Shown: positions 1 through 11,323, numbered from the stretch's first letter. The stretch is DNA of 64,000 nt from Viola odorata (GCA_963691705.1 OY829538.1:28788836-28852835), one strand, 5' to 3'. Numbers and translations are program-made. The notes: generated by a model from the letters alone, not told the origin.

Positions 1-97
1 CGTACCACTTCGGGTGTGGAGTTTGTAGAGGTCGGACCGGGATTGGTGCAATCTGTCCAGCTGTCAAAAGATGCTTGAAGATTTCCCTTGTAGGAAG
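1..97 (-). pseudogene. gag: Gag fragment upstream of the zinc knuckle, element F
   Basis: Reading leftward from 97, one frame gives a stretch containing LLTAGQIAPIPVRPLQ and then PKWY at the window edge. This resembles the segment that precedes the zinc knuckle in Ogre-type Gag proteins. It is separated from the Gag N-terminus (312-737) by only about 200 nt, far less than the several hundred codons expected of a full Gag, so the central capsid region appears deleted. The reading frame is cut by the window edge. Confidence 0.55.
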
Positions 98-311
98 GGG
101 GAGAGGAGGCACTGGTTCCCGCGGTTATTTTAGTTTCTTGGTTGATTTGGTGAGTTCTATGGTCGGTGTCGTGCGGGCTGCAATGTTTGCGGTGGAGGTG
201 GTCGTTTGTAGCTAAGTGATGGGTGACAAGGCTAACGCCTTCCTTCCTAGGAAGTGCGCTCGGAGGTGTCGTTTCTGTCATGGCACTACCAATCCTTCCT
301 AACTTAATCCT

Positions 312-737
312 CTATTCCGCCATCATGTCAGAAGGGCTACCATAAGAGAAATGCGGCTGAATCTGATTGCCCCCAGGAAGCTGGGATTTTAGCAGTTCAG
401 GGAAGTACTGGGATTCGGAGTGGATCTTCTTCTTGCCAAGATCAATAGTGGGCTCAGTCAGCGGAGGATTAAGAGGGGCGCCATCTGGAGTGTTTGCACT
501 TTGTCTAATTACAGTGCCTGAGGTGAGCGCGGAACTACCGGAAGGACCCTGCCACGGCCCTTGAACCCCAACAACAGACAATGGTTGGGTCACAGATGGG
601 TTAGGAGCACTAGATAAAAAGGTAAGTGCTACCTCATCCTGTTCTTTTTCGGCTAGTGCAGTGCTTTCTGTAATGGCCTGGATTTGTTCTTCAAGCTTCT
701 CTATCCTTGCTTCCAGTGCCTGAACCTTTTCGGTCAT
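312..737 (-). pseudogene. gag: Gag N-terminal fragment, element F
   Basis: An open frame of 141 codons starts at the ATG at 737 and ends at a TAG at 312-314. The first 30 residues are a charged coiled-coil stretch (EKVQALEARIEKLEEQIQ), followed by a low-complexity Pro/Ser-rich linker. This is the usual look of the N-terminus of Ogre/Tat Gag proteins. The position, downstream of primer site and leader on the same strand, fits gag. The frame closes after 141 codons and no capsid core follows, so it is a truncated gag and not a complete small gene. Confidence 0.55.
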
Positions 738-959
738 TTGCCGTATTTGAAGCTTGGTTATGGGGTGCGTGTGGGGAACAATTTACTTTTTGGGAGCCAT
801 TTTTAACCTTTCACTCTGGGAAAATAAACAAGTGAAATAATTAGGAGTTATAATAATGATTAAAATGTATGCGAAATGTTATCCCGAGGCCTCCACACTG
901 TGAGAGAAAGAGAAGGGGCAAGTACGATAATAGCAATAATGCAAGCACCATAAAAAGAC

Positions 960-1495
960 ATGGAAAGTTACGAAAATAATTGAGACAAAATTATAAACAT
1001 GGAAAAATTGAGAAAAAATCTGCATGTGAAAAATTGCGGGAAATTTTTTTTTTCTCTCACGCATGAAAAAATTTCGGAAGAATTTACACATTGCAAAAAA
1101 TTACGGGAAAAGTTGTACCCGTGAAGCAATTTGCAGAGAAATTGCACGTGGAAAAAATTTCAGAAACATTGCATACGTGGAAAAATTTGCGGAGAAATTG
1201 GTTAATTTTAAAAACTTTATTAATGTGGAAAATTTGAGGAAAAAGTTTGCAAATGTGAAAAAAATTGTAAATAGAAAAAAATTGCGGAAAAATTATTAAT
1301 GTGAAATTTTGCAAATACGTAGAAATTGAAAATTTTACAAATGTGACAAATTTAGGAAAAAAATTACCAATGTGGAAATTTCGCGGAAAAAAAAAATTGT
1401 TATTGTGGAAAGTTTTTGGAAAAATTCGCGGAAAAAATTGTAAACAAGGAAAATTTGCGGAAAAATTTATAAATGCGGAAAAAAGCGAAACAAAG
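960..1495 (-). repeat. Degenerate short tandem repeats in the leader of element F
   Basis: About 14 imperfect units of roughly 25-40 nt with a consensus close to TGTGGAAAAATTTGCGGAAA on the plus strand. The array lies between the primer-binding site and the gag start, so it would be in the untranslated leader of the genomic RNA. Open frames in this block on both strands come from the repeat composition and are not treated as genes. Confidence 0.7.
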
Positions 1496-1973
1496 TCGCA
1501 ATATACGCATTTCAATATGATGCATATGCTGGGGTGACACCAACTATTTCTAAACTAGCTGGAAGGCTCCCGGACGATACCATAGAAGTGCTCCCTCAAT
1601 AAATGGATACGAGAGTGTTTACCGAATCATAAAAGGATCCGGGGCGCTCAACCCATATAGGGGTTCAAGTCCGAGTGAGGGTTCGTGAAAGCTTACCAGG
1701 GCGTGGGCCCTAGGACTTCACTACTACCGACCTAATCTTATTTGGAAATGCCCGGCGATAGGGATTATGCGTGCAAAATGCGTATGCAATGACAATTTAT
1801 CAAAGCGAACAACACATAGCAACAAATCATGTATAAACAATTTATCAAAGCAGATAAATACATGAAAAACAATTAATCATGCGAAAAAAAATCAAATGAT
1901 AATACATGAAAAATAATTAATCATGTATAAAAAGACAAACACCTCAAAAAAAATCCGGCTTCGACCCTATTAC

Positions 1974-1991
1974 TCCCCAGTGAAGTCGCCA
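1974..1991 (-). other. Primer-binding site, element F
   Basis: On the minus strand the sequence reads TGGCGACTTCACTGGGGA. It lies three nucleotides from the LTR end and has the TGG start of a site complementary to a tRNA 3' CCA end. Ogre-type elements are reported to use an arginine tRNA with a site of this kind. The tRNA assignment is from memory of the family and was not checked against tRNA sequences. Confidence 0.7.
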
Positions 1992-1994
1992 AAC

Positions 1995-2872
1995 TATCGC
2001 ACCCCCTTCTTGGAATTTTCCTAATGCGACGTGGGTTTTGGGACGAGATGTGAGATGAAATCAGACTCATCTCACATAATGCAATAAAGTCGTCACCCTA
2101 ATTTTGTTTCTAGGTTTAGGGAACCTAAAGTCATGGCATAAAATATAAAAAGCTAAGGCCAAAAGGGTCTAAACCTGAGAACAGCGGTTCGGGGTCATAT
2201 TATGAACTCGGGAAGGTTTTAGGTACCCGAGTCACATCCTAAAAAGGTTACCGGATAAACGAGGTATTTACATCATGCTTGGAAAAAATAAAAAGTCCTA
2301 CTTTAGTGATCATGCCCAACGGATGTATTAAACCTAACATTTCTAAATATTCACGCATACTAGTGTAAAAAAAAAGATGTTAAAATAAATAAAAGGGAGA
2401 GAACTTGTACTTGTTGGGAAGTCACGTGTGGATTTATCCTGCAAAATGAGATTGTTAGTACAAGTAATAAATAATTGGGAAACAAATACATATTTAACAA
2501 ATTATTGCATATTAGACAATTTTAACAATTTAAAAGCAAGCGAAAATAAGTATTTAAGCAGTCAGAATCATGCAAAAATAATTAAATATAAAGAGATAGC
2601 GCGAGTTAGAAAATAATAAAAAATAAGTAGCTAATGAGCGAAATTGTTCGACCATTGGTTCCGATAATTTTACTCGGAATCGATATGAGTTCGAACGGGA
2701 AAAGCGATAAAAATGTGAAAAAGTGATGAAATAAAATTTAAATGATATGAAGCGTAAAAATAAACATCAGTTGGGGGGAAATAAACGGACGTATGATTTT
2801 AGAAAAAATGACGTTTGAAAATGTGAAAAATATTTTGACGAAAAATTTAAAATCAAAAATCGGGTAGCAACA
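1995..2872 (-). repeat. 5' LTR of element F
   Basis: An LTR of about 878 bp. On the minus strand it begins TGTTGCTACCCGATTTTT and ends at GTGCGATA just before the primer site. The first 18 nt match the start of the LTR at 25417. A second block shared with that LTR is at 2431-2450 (CTCATTTTGCAGGATAAATC on the minus strand). The right flank 2873-2877 (tttac) would be the target duplication, but its partner is outside the window. Confidence 0.7.
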
Positions 2873-4555
2873 TTTACAAAGAATCCTTATATTCTTTAAG
2901 ACACTATGCTCTAAGGTCATAGAGTTCGATATCTCCAATCCGGTTACTCCATTAAACTTTAGAAAATATAGAAGTTCTTAGTTATAATAGTATTTTTTCA
3001 AATTATCGAACTAGTAATGTTGATCATTAGTAATTACTAATTTAGAGGAAAAAATAATTTTTATAGTTGTGACAATTGTTATGGATTTATAACTATGACA
3101 ATCCACGTAAATGGAAATTATGTCAATGAGCATACAACTCATTTAATTGTAAATAAAACATCACCCAACACTAAACAATCCATTTAGGCTACATTTACAC
3201 AACCCATAACTAACTTATGTAAAAGTTATTATTACATAGCAGGTTTTGATTAATTACTTGTTTGCTAGTCACATTGGTTTTATAACCTAATAAGCACAAG
3301 TACACCTAAATTCTAAGGATTTGTCCCTAATTTAGTAGTATAGTGTGAATGTGATATTGGTTTTTTAATCTAATAGTCATAGGTATGAAATGAACAGAAG
3401 GGGTGAGCTCACCACCAACTAGTTGTATTTTGTTATGAACACCTACAATTCTATATTGAGGGAGGAATCTCTTCATTATTTTTTAAACTAATAACAATAG
3501 GTACACATAATTTCTAAGATTAGTTATTTGATTAATAGTTTAGTTTCGCGAGTAGGAAAACGTTTTTATTATGAATGGTAAGAGTATTTTATTGACAATA
3601 TTGGACTATTATTGTCGATCTTTATTTATTAAATCTTTTTAAAAGTATTCACCGTTATTTTATTTGAAGAAATTGTCCAAACACCTCATCGACCATACCA
3701 CCAATCAAACCGTTTACATTATTGATATGCTTTTACAATCTGTATTGTTTTTTAATGTAGAATTCACAAGTACACATAACTAATTGAACTCGTTGTTTAC
3801 TAGTATAGTTTCGTGAATAGAACACGTTTTACATTAATTAAGAGATCTATCCATTAATTTGAAGTAAAACATCGGTTAAAGAGCAAAGAGTTCCAAAAAT
3901 CCTAATACATAAATTACTTTTACATTTTATGAAATTTTGACTTTTTTGTATTAGGATTTTATTATAATTGTTGAACTATTTTTGTCGATAGAAGCAAATT
4001 ATAAACGTACAATTATTGTTACATACAGAAATTGTTTAAAACTTCATTGGTCACACCACCGATCAAACCGTATATATTATTCATACGCACTTACAATCTA
4101 GTAAGTGCATATGTTAAAGAATAGCTCACAACTCGTTGTATACACGTAATTTTCAAAAACAATGGAGAGTCAAAAAATATTTTAATTCTTACTATAAATC
4201 CAGTAAGGAATATTATTACCATTATTGTAATATTTTAATAGCCTTATTATAATTGATTACTAAAAAAAAACAATATTGTATACTAAGTAGAACCAAGATC
4301 ACAAAAAACCCATAAAGATTCTGACGATATATTGTAATTACAAATTGTATAAACATAACAACGAGAATAGTAGTTTAGAAACTCTTCAATGGCCGAAAAT
4401 GGCACTGGGGGGAATTTTGGAGCCAAGATTTTTATTTGCTTTGAATTATTTTTGGATTCCCTCTTCTCCTCAAAAGTTCCCATGATTGATGTGTGGAGAT
4501 CCATGCACACCATTCTTTGGTATGGAGAGGGCATGTATACTATCATTCTATTGTA
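2873..4555. other. AT-rich intergenic DNA with degenerate direct repeats
   Basis: No coding region, RNA gene or recognisable transposon was found. Between about 3220 and 4120 a pattern recurs: a segment around 3669 (about 72 nt, including ccaccaatcaaaccgt) returns at 4028 with roughly 80 percent similarity, and shorter blocks such as 'acaagtacacctaa' and 'tagtatagtttcgtgaatag' recur with changes. The region looks like an old, decayed repeat. Confidence 0.5.
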
Positions 4556-4782
4556 CTATTGATCATAGTTTTAAAAACCGACCCGGAGTGATCCGTTGGA
4601 TCGGTTTGAACCCTGTTCAACCGGATTGATCCGTTGGATCGTTCCGGGTCAGTCACACATCAAACCATTCAATCTTAGATAATTAAACCAGATTCAACCG
4701 GCTGGTTTTCTATCTAATGGATGTAGCATTTTATAATACATCAAAATAAAATATCAAGTAGATCAAAAGTTAAAAATAAAGA

Positions 4783-4905
4783 ATCAATCCAATATTCAAA
4801 TGAAATGATATTCAAAGTTTAAACACACTTAAATATCCAAATTAAAAAATAATGAAGCAATCCAACATTCAAATGAAATGATATTTAAATTCAAACACAC
4901 TTAAC
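4783..4905. repeat. Two direct copies of a ~50-nt unit inside the hAT element
   Basis: A segment containing tcaaatgaaatgatatt occurs at about 4783-4833 and again at about 4854-4903, spaced 71 nt apart with a few substitutions. It is AT-rich and non-coding. Confidence 0.6.
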
Positions 4906-5650
4906 CTTAATACAAATCGCCTTACACGTGAAATGTTTACTTCTTAATCCACTTGAATAAAGAAAGACACCTAAAAATCATTTACGATAACTTATTGCCA
5001 TGTAATGTTATACATTGCCACCTTGTTTACTAATTTTCTTATACTCCTTTATTATATTTTATTATTGTTATATTAACTTATTTTGTTATTTTAAGAATCA
5101 ATTTATTTTGTTTTAGTTAGGGTAGTTAGAGTATTTTATATTGTTTAACCATTTATTGAGTTTTATTAGTACATTTCTAGTAAATAAATAAATATTTAAA
5201 TACTTCAACAATTTATTTTAAATTGTATGTAAATTAATTTAGCACAAAAACGTAATGCCTTAGCCAAAACCCAAAAGAATATAACATCGAATTTTTTCTT
5301 AATATTATACAAACAAATAAATTATATAAAATTTGACTGGTATATTTTAATTCAATCTCCTGACAACTTAAAATAATAAAAATACCACAAACTAATTTAC
5401 TGCATCAAATATTTTATAGAAATTTTATAAAAAAATTTAATATGTAAAGTATTTTTCTTTTAATATAAATACCTAAAAATTATATAATATATTTAGCAAG
5501 AAATACATTTGAGGCCCAGCTAAAATTTCACGGGCCATAAAAATGTGTTGCATTTTGAGGCCCATCTATAAGTACAAAGTTACTCGATTAGGATTTTTAC
5601 TTTTTACATTACACCTCTAACCCACTCCAATTCTTCCACACCTCCTCTAC

Positions 5651-5935
5651 CTCCTTCGCCAGTTTAGCCACCACCACTTTCTCCACCTTCTTCTTCTTCT
5701 TTTTCTTCTTCCTTTTCTCGCTAGCATCGGGTTCGGGTTTCAACTTCGGGTTGGTATTTGAATTGGAATTCCGAGTTGAATTCTACACTTTCACCTCCTC
5801 CGCCAGTTCAGCCACCACCGCTTTCTCCACCTTCTTTTTTTTCTTCTTCCTTTTCTTAGTGGCATCGGGTTCGGGTTTCAACTTCAGGTTGGTATTTGAA
5901 TTGGAATTTCGAGTTGAATTCTTCTCTTTCTCCTT
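5651..5935. repeat. 144-nt tandem duplication inside the hAT element
   Basis: Two copies of a unit of about 144 nt (5651-5794 and 5795-5935) include the shared run gcatcgggttcgggtttcaa. The duplicated block has a higher GC content than the rest of the element and is pyrimidine-rich on the plus strand. On the minus strand it can be read as a Lys/Glu-rich protein segment, so it may be a captured and duplicated host exon. That reading is only inference: there is no convincing start codon and the composition alone could produce it. Confidence 0.6.
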
Positions 5936-6226
5936 CTCCTGTTTCCCGTTGTTGTTGTTGCTGGTGCTCAATCGAGGAGAGATCTAGGATTTTGGAGCAT
6001 ATAAACAATCAGAAAACACCACAAAACGACGTCGTATCGTCGCTGGCATTGACCCAGTCGGTTTGATAGCGGGTCGGTCGGGTCACCGGTTGTGTAAAAA
6101 CCGACTGGGTCTGCCGGTTTTTTTCTGTTATAGTGCACATCCGGTCAGATTGCTAAACCGAATCGAAATTCTCTTCGAGTCGCGGGTTCACCAGTTCGGT
6201 TCGGTTTTTAAAACTATGCTATTGAT

Positions 6227-6770
6227 ATCTGTGGGACCCATGCATTATTATTTATTTTGGGCTAGATTTATTAAGGAGAGCCCAATACCTTCACATACTC
6301 GGTGGGTTGATGCATTCATTTAACTACTGTATAAAAGCAAGGAAAGCAATGCCACAAAGAAGGCGCGAGTTTTTATTCCTAACTCCCGCCTTTTTTTATC
6401 AAACCTATTACCTAACACAGTAACTGTTGTCTGTCATTAACCAAAGCAGTCTCAAAAATCTAAAATTGAAGGCGAAGTACTGTACATATGCTCTCTACCC
6501 AATTGGCATCCAAAATAATATTCCACCTATCTGCCTTTTCCTGAAGATTGCATGCACAATTGGTCCTAACCTTAGTTCAAATAGTTGTTTTCAGATGGTA
6601 GCAGCAAATTCATATCGAAAATATGAATACCCCAAGGTGAGTGGAATGTAGATGAAATATATCTTAAACTTCATGGTTGTTGTATACCTACTAGGTAGGT
6701 GTTGTAAAGTACATATTCCCTTAATATTGAAAATTTTCTTATTCATTGATTAATGTTCTAAATTACTCTA
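6227..6770. other. Non-coding stretch before the FAR1-like pseudogene
   Basis: No supported gene. A hairpin at about 6363-6392 pairs ggcgcgagtt with aactcccgcc (one mismatch) and is followed by a T run. A splice-donor-like AAG/GTGAGT sits at 6634-6642 and an acceptor-like sequence at about 6786, which could mark an upstream untranslated exon of the FAR1-like sequence that follows. This is weak evidence. Confidence 0.35.
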
Positions 6771-6773
6771 TTT

Positions 6774-9360
6774 GTGTCCAAATACAGTGATGTGCGACCT
6801 TCAAATTGCGGATTTCCTGAACATAGATTTGACTATGCTGAAGTTCTTTTATCCCAGTCAGCCCCTCGAACAAATGAGTATTGTGCTCCTACCCAAGGGA
6901 ATCCATTTCCTGTCTCGGAACCAAAGATGACTTTTGGAACTTTAGAGGAGCTCGAGAGTTTAATTTTTGAATACTTTCAAACAATGGGCTTTCAATGGCG
7001 AATTCGGAGTTCCAAAAAGATAAAAGGTGTTTTGGCATCTAAGAAGTGGGTGTGTGACAAGGAAGGAAAATGTGTGTCCAAGAGGGGTCCTAATTTCGCA
7101 CAACCGTCAAGGCGATGTTGTTGCGCCGCTCTCATCACATCTCATTTGAAGGATGAATCATGGGAGATACAAACAAAAATGAAATTACTTTTTTCAACCG
7201 CTACCAAACTAAGCATAGGGTTGTCTCAAGATTAACACAGAGGGAACTTTTATTGAACCAAATGTCAAGTACGCCAGCATAAAATTATATATGACTGCCG
7301 TAAATTATAATGTTGGTGTTGTGATTAGTATAGGAGGACCATGTTTATCTGTATCCAACATTTCTGTGTAACTTACCTTATAGAAACTTACACTAAATAA
7401 TATGAGACTGTTTTATTTGTGTAACTTGTATGTTTTCTATTCTATGTTTTTTTTTATTATAAATGAACACTAATGTAAAATGAGTACAATTAGTATGGTA
7501 GGAAAACAAAACACCAAATAATTTTTCCCTTGCATCAATATTTTTTTTCCCTTTTACAAAAATATAAGTCTTTAATGTTATTTGGTGTAATTTTTAGAAG
7601 GTAAACTGCACTAATTAAATAGCACCAATAAAACCATGATCAGATATATTGTAAATGTGTTAGGGTGGAAAATATTTTGTAGAACGCTTTTATATTTTTA
7701 TTAAACCAAATATTAGTTACGCCAACATTAAATAATATATGCCAATTTCAGTAAATTGTAATAGGAGCATACATTTTCAGACCGTGTTTGACTCAACTTA
7801 GCATGTTTGTGTAACTTATCTTTTCGAAAGTTACACTAAATAATATGAGACTATTACATTAGTATAACTAGTATGTTTTGTGTTAGTTTTCTTTAATTGT
7901 TATGGACACTAATGTGAATTGAACACGGACATACAATTTTATTGGGTGCAACACTAGTGTCAAAGGAGTGTGGACTAACATTTAAGTGGGTGTTTGAGAC
8001 ATGAAAAGAATGCATGGGAAACATAGCACCGAGAGGAATACTCATGGAATAATGTCCAAGTATTAGACAAGGAGTTGAGCTAGCGTTCCCGGAGACGAAG
8101 CACAAATGGTGCTTGTGGCATATAATGAGAAAGGTTCTGATGAAACTTAGGTCTAAGTCAAATTATCGCAAGATAAAGGCAGAGTTTGAATACTTTATTT
8201 ATAAGTTCGGTGACGAGCTAGAGTTCGAAACTAAATGGTTGCTTTCATACTATAACATCTTGTTGCAGACATCACTTGGTTATCAAATCTCTTTTCTAAC
8301 GAGAGTTTGTGGATCCCTACCTTCTTCAAGAACTCATTCTAGGCTGGAATGCAGACAATGCAAATGAACGAGGGGCTGAATTGGTTTTTCAAAGACTATG
8401 TTAATTAGCAAACATCCCTTACCCAACTCATTCAGCAGTATGGTATGACATTGCGCGATAAATTGAGAAGGAAACTTATGAGGATTTCAGATGTTCCAAA
8501 ATAATTCCCCCCGTCAGAACACCATTACTAGTGGAAAAACAATTCAGCAAAGTGTACACAATTAACAAATTCCATGAGGTACAAGATGAAGTTCTCAAGT
8601 TCATTTTGTGTGGGTTTAAGAAGATTTCAGAAATTAATACGTTGTCAGCAAGTGGAATGATGAGAGTCAGAAATTCATTAACACATCACTCACAATAGAG
8701 ATAGATACTCACACATACAAATGCGTATGTGGCCTTTTCAAAACCGCCGACATAGTTTGTTGCCACATTATGTAGGTTCTGAAGACAAAGAATGTGGTTG
8801 AAGTGCATGAAAAATATGTGTTGGAAAGATGGAGAGGGGATATAAAGAGATCATATTATAGGATGAGACTGCCCAAAATGACCAAAACCTTCTTTAATAG
8901 GGAATTACAACTATTCGATGGGATCTATAAACGTTTCCTTAGCGTTTGCGATTCTGCGTCGATGGGAGATAATATGGAAGCATTTTTTATTGAATACCTT
9001 ACGTACCTAGAAGAAAAGCTCGACCAAATGGTGCCAATAGATGCAAGCTGCATCACTAAATGTGGTACCAACAACTTAGGAACAACTACAACTATGATGC
9101 AAAATCAATTAAGCATGGATGGAGATGCATCCACAACGGTTCCCAACCTTCTCGATCCCTTACTTTGCACAACTAGGGGTTGACCTCCCAAAAATAGGAT
9201 GTTGAATGTATTTGAGGTTGCATATAGATAAGCCACATGCAAAAGGAATTACTTGACAACAAAAAAGTATGAAGCAGAAAAAAAGGAAAAAACCAAGCGA
9301 AAATGGGTTGCAACAAACAAAGGAAAGATGAGTTGGGAAGACCAATTTACACATTAAATT
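6774..9360 (+). pseudogene. FAR1/FHY3-related (FRS) or MULE transposase-type pseudogene
   Basis: FAR1-family proteins are transcription factors derived from Mutator-like transposases. The parts occur in the expected order. 6774-7235 is a FAR1 DNA-binding domain (GFQWRIRSSKK, then WVCDKEGKC and a Cys-rich CCCAA). 7935-8160 is the second half of the MULE core (TFKWVFET, then FPETKHKWCLWHIM). 8160-8700 is the following helical region in broken frames (near 8550: EKQFSKVYTINKFHEVQDE). 8715-8790 is a SWIM zinc finger (CVCGLFKTADIVCCH). 8794-9180 is the C-terminal tail, ending LDPLLCTTRG. Several stops and frame changes interrupt it, no in-frame ATG precedes the first domain, and a repeat-bearing insert (7248-7925) replaces the first half of the core. 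It is either a dead host FRS gene or a dead MULE; no terminal inverted repeats were seen. Confidence 0.75.
7248..7925. repeat. Insert with two diverged direct repeats and hairpins
   Basis: This block separates the FAR1 domain from the surviving MULE core. A unit of about 230-245 nt at 7248-7490 recurs at 7696-7925, including the shared run acactaaataatatgagact. Each unit holds an inverted repeat; in the second, gtgtaactt at about 7809 pairs perfectly with aagttacac 10 nt later. It looks like an inserted, partly duplicated non-coding transposon fragment, but no target duplication was identified. Confidence 0.5.
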
Positions 9361-11041
9361 TTCTTCATTTTGTTCTCACAGTGTTGAATACGTTGCAGAA
9401 AAAGAAGGAAGCTTTCGCAAAAGAAATCCAACTTCAGCGCAAACGATTCTGCCATAGACAGATGTAAGCAAATCTCATACCTTAAAACTCATCTATCTTA
9501 ATATACAACAAAAATGATACTAAAATTGTGCCTTCCAATTTGCATTATTATCGTAGGACTAAAGACCTAGTTCGATGGAGGGAGATTCAACGGACCTTCA
9601 CTTACGACTTTGATGATTTATCCACCTTAGTGCAAACGTATGCATGATGAAGTTTGTCCAATCAAAGTTCAAATAAATTGTGATCACATTTTAATATGTA
9701 CGGTGAAACTAAGAAATGTTTAGGTATGTTACGATGTTAATTTGGTGTAATGTCTAAATACCGCTTTTACAACTATTTTTCAACTACCATCTCAGTTCTT
9801 GTAATTCCATTTATTAATGTCATGAATTAATTTCAAAAAGCGAAAGAAAAGTTTACCAAAGAGTCATTCTCGTACAAAAAATAGTTTATATCATCCTAAA
9901 TTACACATTTATAATATGGTGAATGATAATAGTCTAACTCAATAACTAATCATCATGCAATTCAATTATAATATCTGAATTTTCAACTACTTGTATAAGT
10001 ATAGAATAACAATTCATACTTCACTTCATTCAGATTAAACAATGAAAATACAAAGGAATCAAAACCGTGTCATATTACTACCCAACTATTCCACCAAAAT
10101 ATCAACACTAGTTAATCTTCAATAATGTTTGTGCATTACCTTCAACGCCGCCTCAAATACGTGGATGAAACAATTAAACTTCTTAACTTTAGAGAGACAT
10201 TGCCAAACCAAACCACCAAACCTGCATGTACAAAATTGATTAACTTTACCTACAACATTTGCCCAAATATTGATTACTATCACTTGTTCAGATTCATTTT
10301 TTTTTCAAATCAAGCGAAAAAATTAAGTTCAATGCAATCAAGTAGGTCAATTTAAAGGGAATTCAAAACAGAGAACTAAATTTATATGCACTTGTCATTA
10401 CACTATTTCAATGTTGTCATTGAAATTCTAGTTATAGGAATGAGATATCCAAAATTGAACTGAGACACAATAACAATAATGAAGGAGGAATACAGACCTC
10501 AAAACAAAACGAAATTCGATTAGAGATTAACTAAAAAAAAAATGGGTTTTCATTAAAGAGATTAAGGATTTCACTGTAAAACCACATAGCTTAATTTAGA
10601 GTAATTACGTGGGTTTAAAGTTACACCAAAACATAGATGATAGTATATTTAGTGCGTATCATCATTATTTAGACTAATTACTATTTACTTAATGAGACTT
10701 TGAATAATAGTGCATAACAACATATTTCTATCTAAAGTCGCATCATGAACTTCAAATTACACCTAAACAGACATGACTGTACATTTACCTGCACAACAAC
10801 AAAAATTTACTTTCCTCAAATTTCTCTAGCCTACTGTTTACACATCCAGATTTAGCTACATTAAGATTAGTATCAGCAGAAAATATTTAATTGATTTTGA
10901 TGCAAATTGGATAATTTTCCCTCACAACATTATAATGCCAATACAAAGAATTAAAAAGACATCATAAAGCTCATAAAGCCACACTAACATAAGTAAGAAG
11001 ACGAGCAAATTTGTAATAAGTTTCTGCTCAAAACAAAGCCT
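9361..11041. other. AT-rich DNA with no supported gene
   Basis: A short stretch near 9382-9460 (reading LQKKKEAFAKEIQLQRKR) may be a last remnant of the FAR1-like tail. Beyond that there are no conserved motifs. Fragments such as 'ttacaccaaaa' and its inverse recur here and in the 7248-7925 insert. The stretch ends at the target site of element A. Confidence 0.4.
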
Positions 11042-11046
11042 CATAA
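11042..11046. repeat. Target-site duplication, element A, left copy
   Basis: The 5-mer cataa at 11042-11046 matches cataa at 24254-24258. The two copies directly abut the outer LTR ends, which fixes the borders of element A. Confidence 0.85.
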
Positions 11047-11193
11047 TGTTAACTATAGAAGTGATTTCAGGGGCATTTTCTTCCTTACACTCGATGACAG
11101 GGCTAGTGTACTATAGTTGTCGCCTGGACTGAACTACTGTAGCTCTCGCCTCCCACTTCGTCCATGGAATCCCGGGATGGAAGACATCAACGC

Positions 11194-11212
11194 GGGGGGG
11201 GGGGGGGGGGGG
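11194..11212 (+). repeat. G19 homopolymer in the 5' LTR of element A
   Basis: Nineteen consecutive G. The same LTR position has 30 G in the 3' LTR (23882-23911) and only five in the related LTR of element B. The exact length may be affected by sequencing error. Confidence 0.8.
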
Positions 11213-11323
11213 TCTCACAAGATATCTGTTCACACAAACGGTGTTATAAGGCGTCAACCTGAGAGCCCTGGGCGTTATTCACTCAAGATAAGGCCCCCCT
11301 ATAGGTGACGTCCACTTCTTGTC

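Larger units (their letters stand above)
1..2872 (-). mobile_element. Ogre-like LTR retrotransposon F, 5' part only
   Basis: This is the 5' end of a Ty3-type element transcribed toward the left edge of the window. In transcript order it has an LTR (1995-2872), a primer-binding site directly after it, a leader of about 1.2 kb filled with short degenerate repeats, and a damaged gag. The LTR starts TGTTGC and ends GCGATA on the minus strand, an imperfect inverted terminus. The LTR start matches the LTR start at 25417, so the two belong to related families. Pol and the 3' LTR lie outside the window, so length and target duplication cannot be checked. The Ogre/Tat assignment rests on the primer site and on the gag fragment at 1-97. 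Confidence 0.75.
4564..6218. mobile_element. Non-autonomous hAT-type DNA transposon
   Basis: The element starts at 4564 with CATAGTTTTAAAAACCGA and ends at 6218 with the exact inverse complement of those 18 bases; similarity continues imperfectly inward. It is flanked by an identical 8-bp direct repeat, ctattgat, at 4556-4563 and 6219-6226. An 8-bp target duplication is the hallmark of the hAT superfamily. Both subterminal regions are dense in accggt/ccggtt motifs, as is common where hAT transposase binds. At 1655 bp and with no transposase-like frame, it must be mobilised in trans. It contains two internal direct repeats (listed separately). Confidence 0.8.

Noticed and set aside
1063..1537. 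Overlapping open frames on both strands
   Set aside because: They arise from the purine-rich degenerate repeat in the leader of element F and have no domain or start context.
4283..4546. An 87-codon minus-strand frame
   Set aside because: No homology recognised, AT-rich surroundings and no regulatory context; not distinguishable from chance.
5751..5987. Phe/Ser-rich plus-strand frame
   Set aside because: Composition artefact of the pyrimidine-rich duplicated block in the hAT element.
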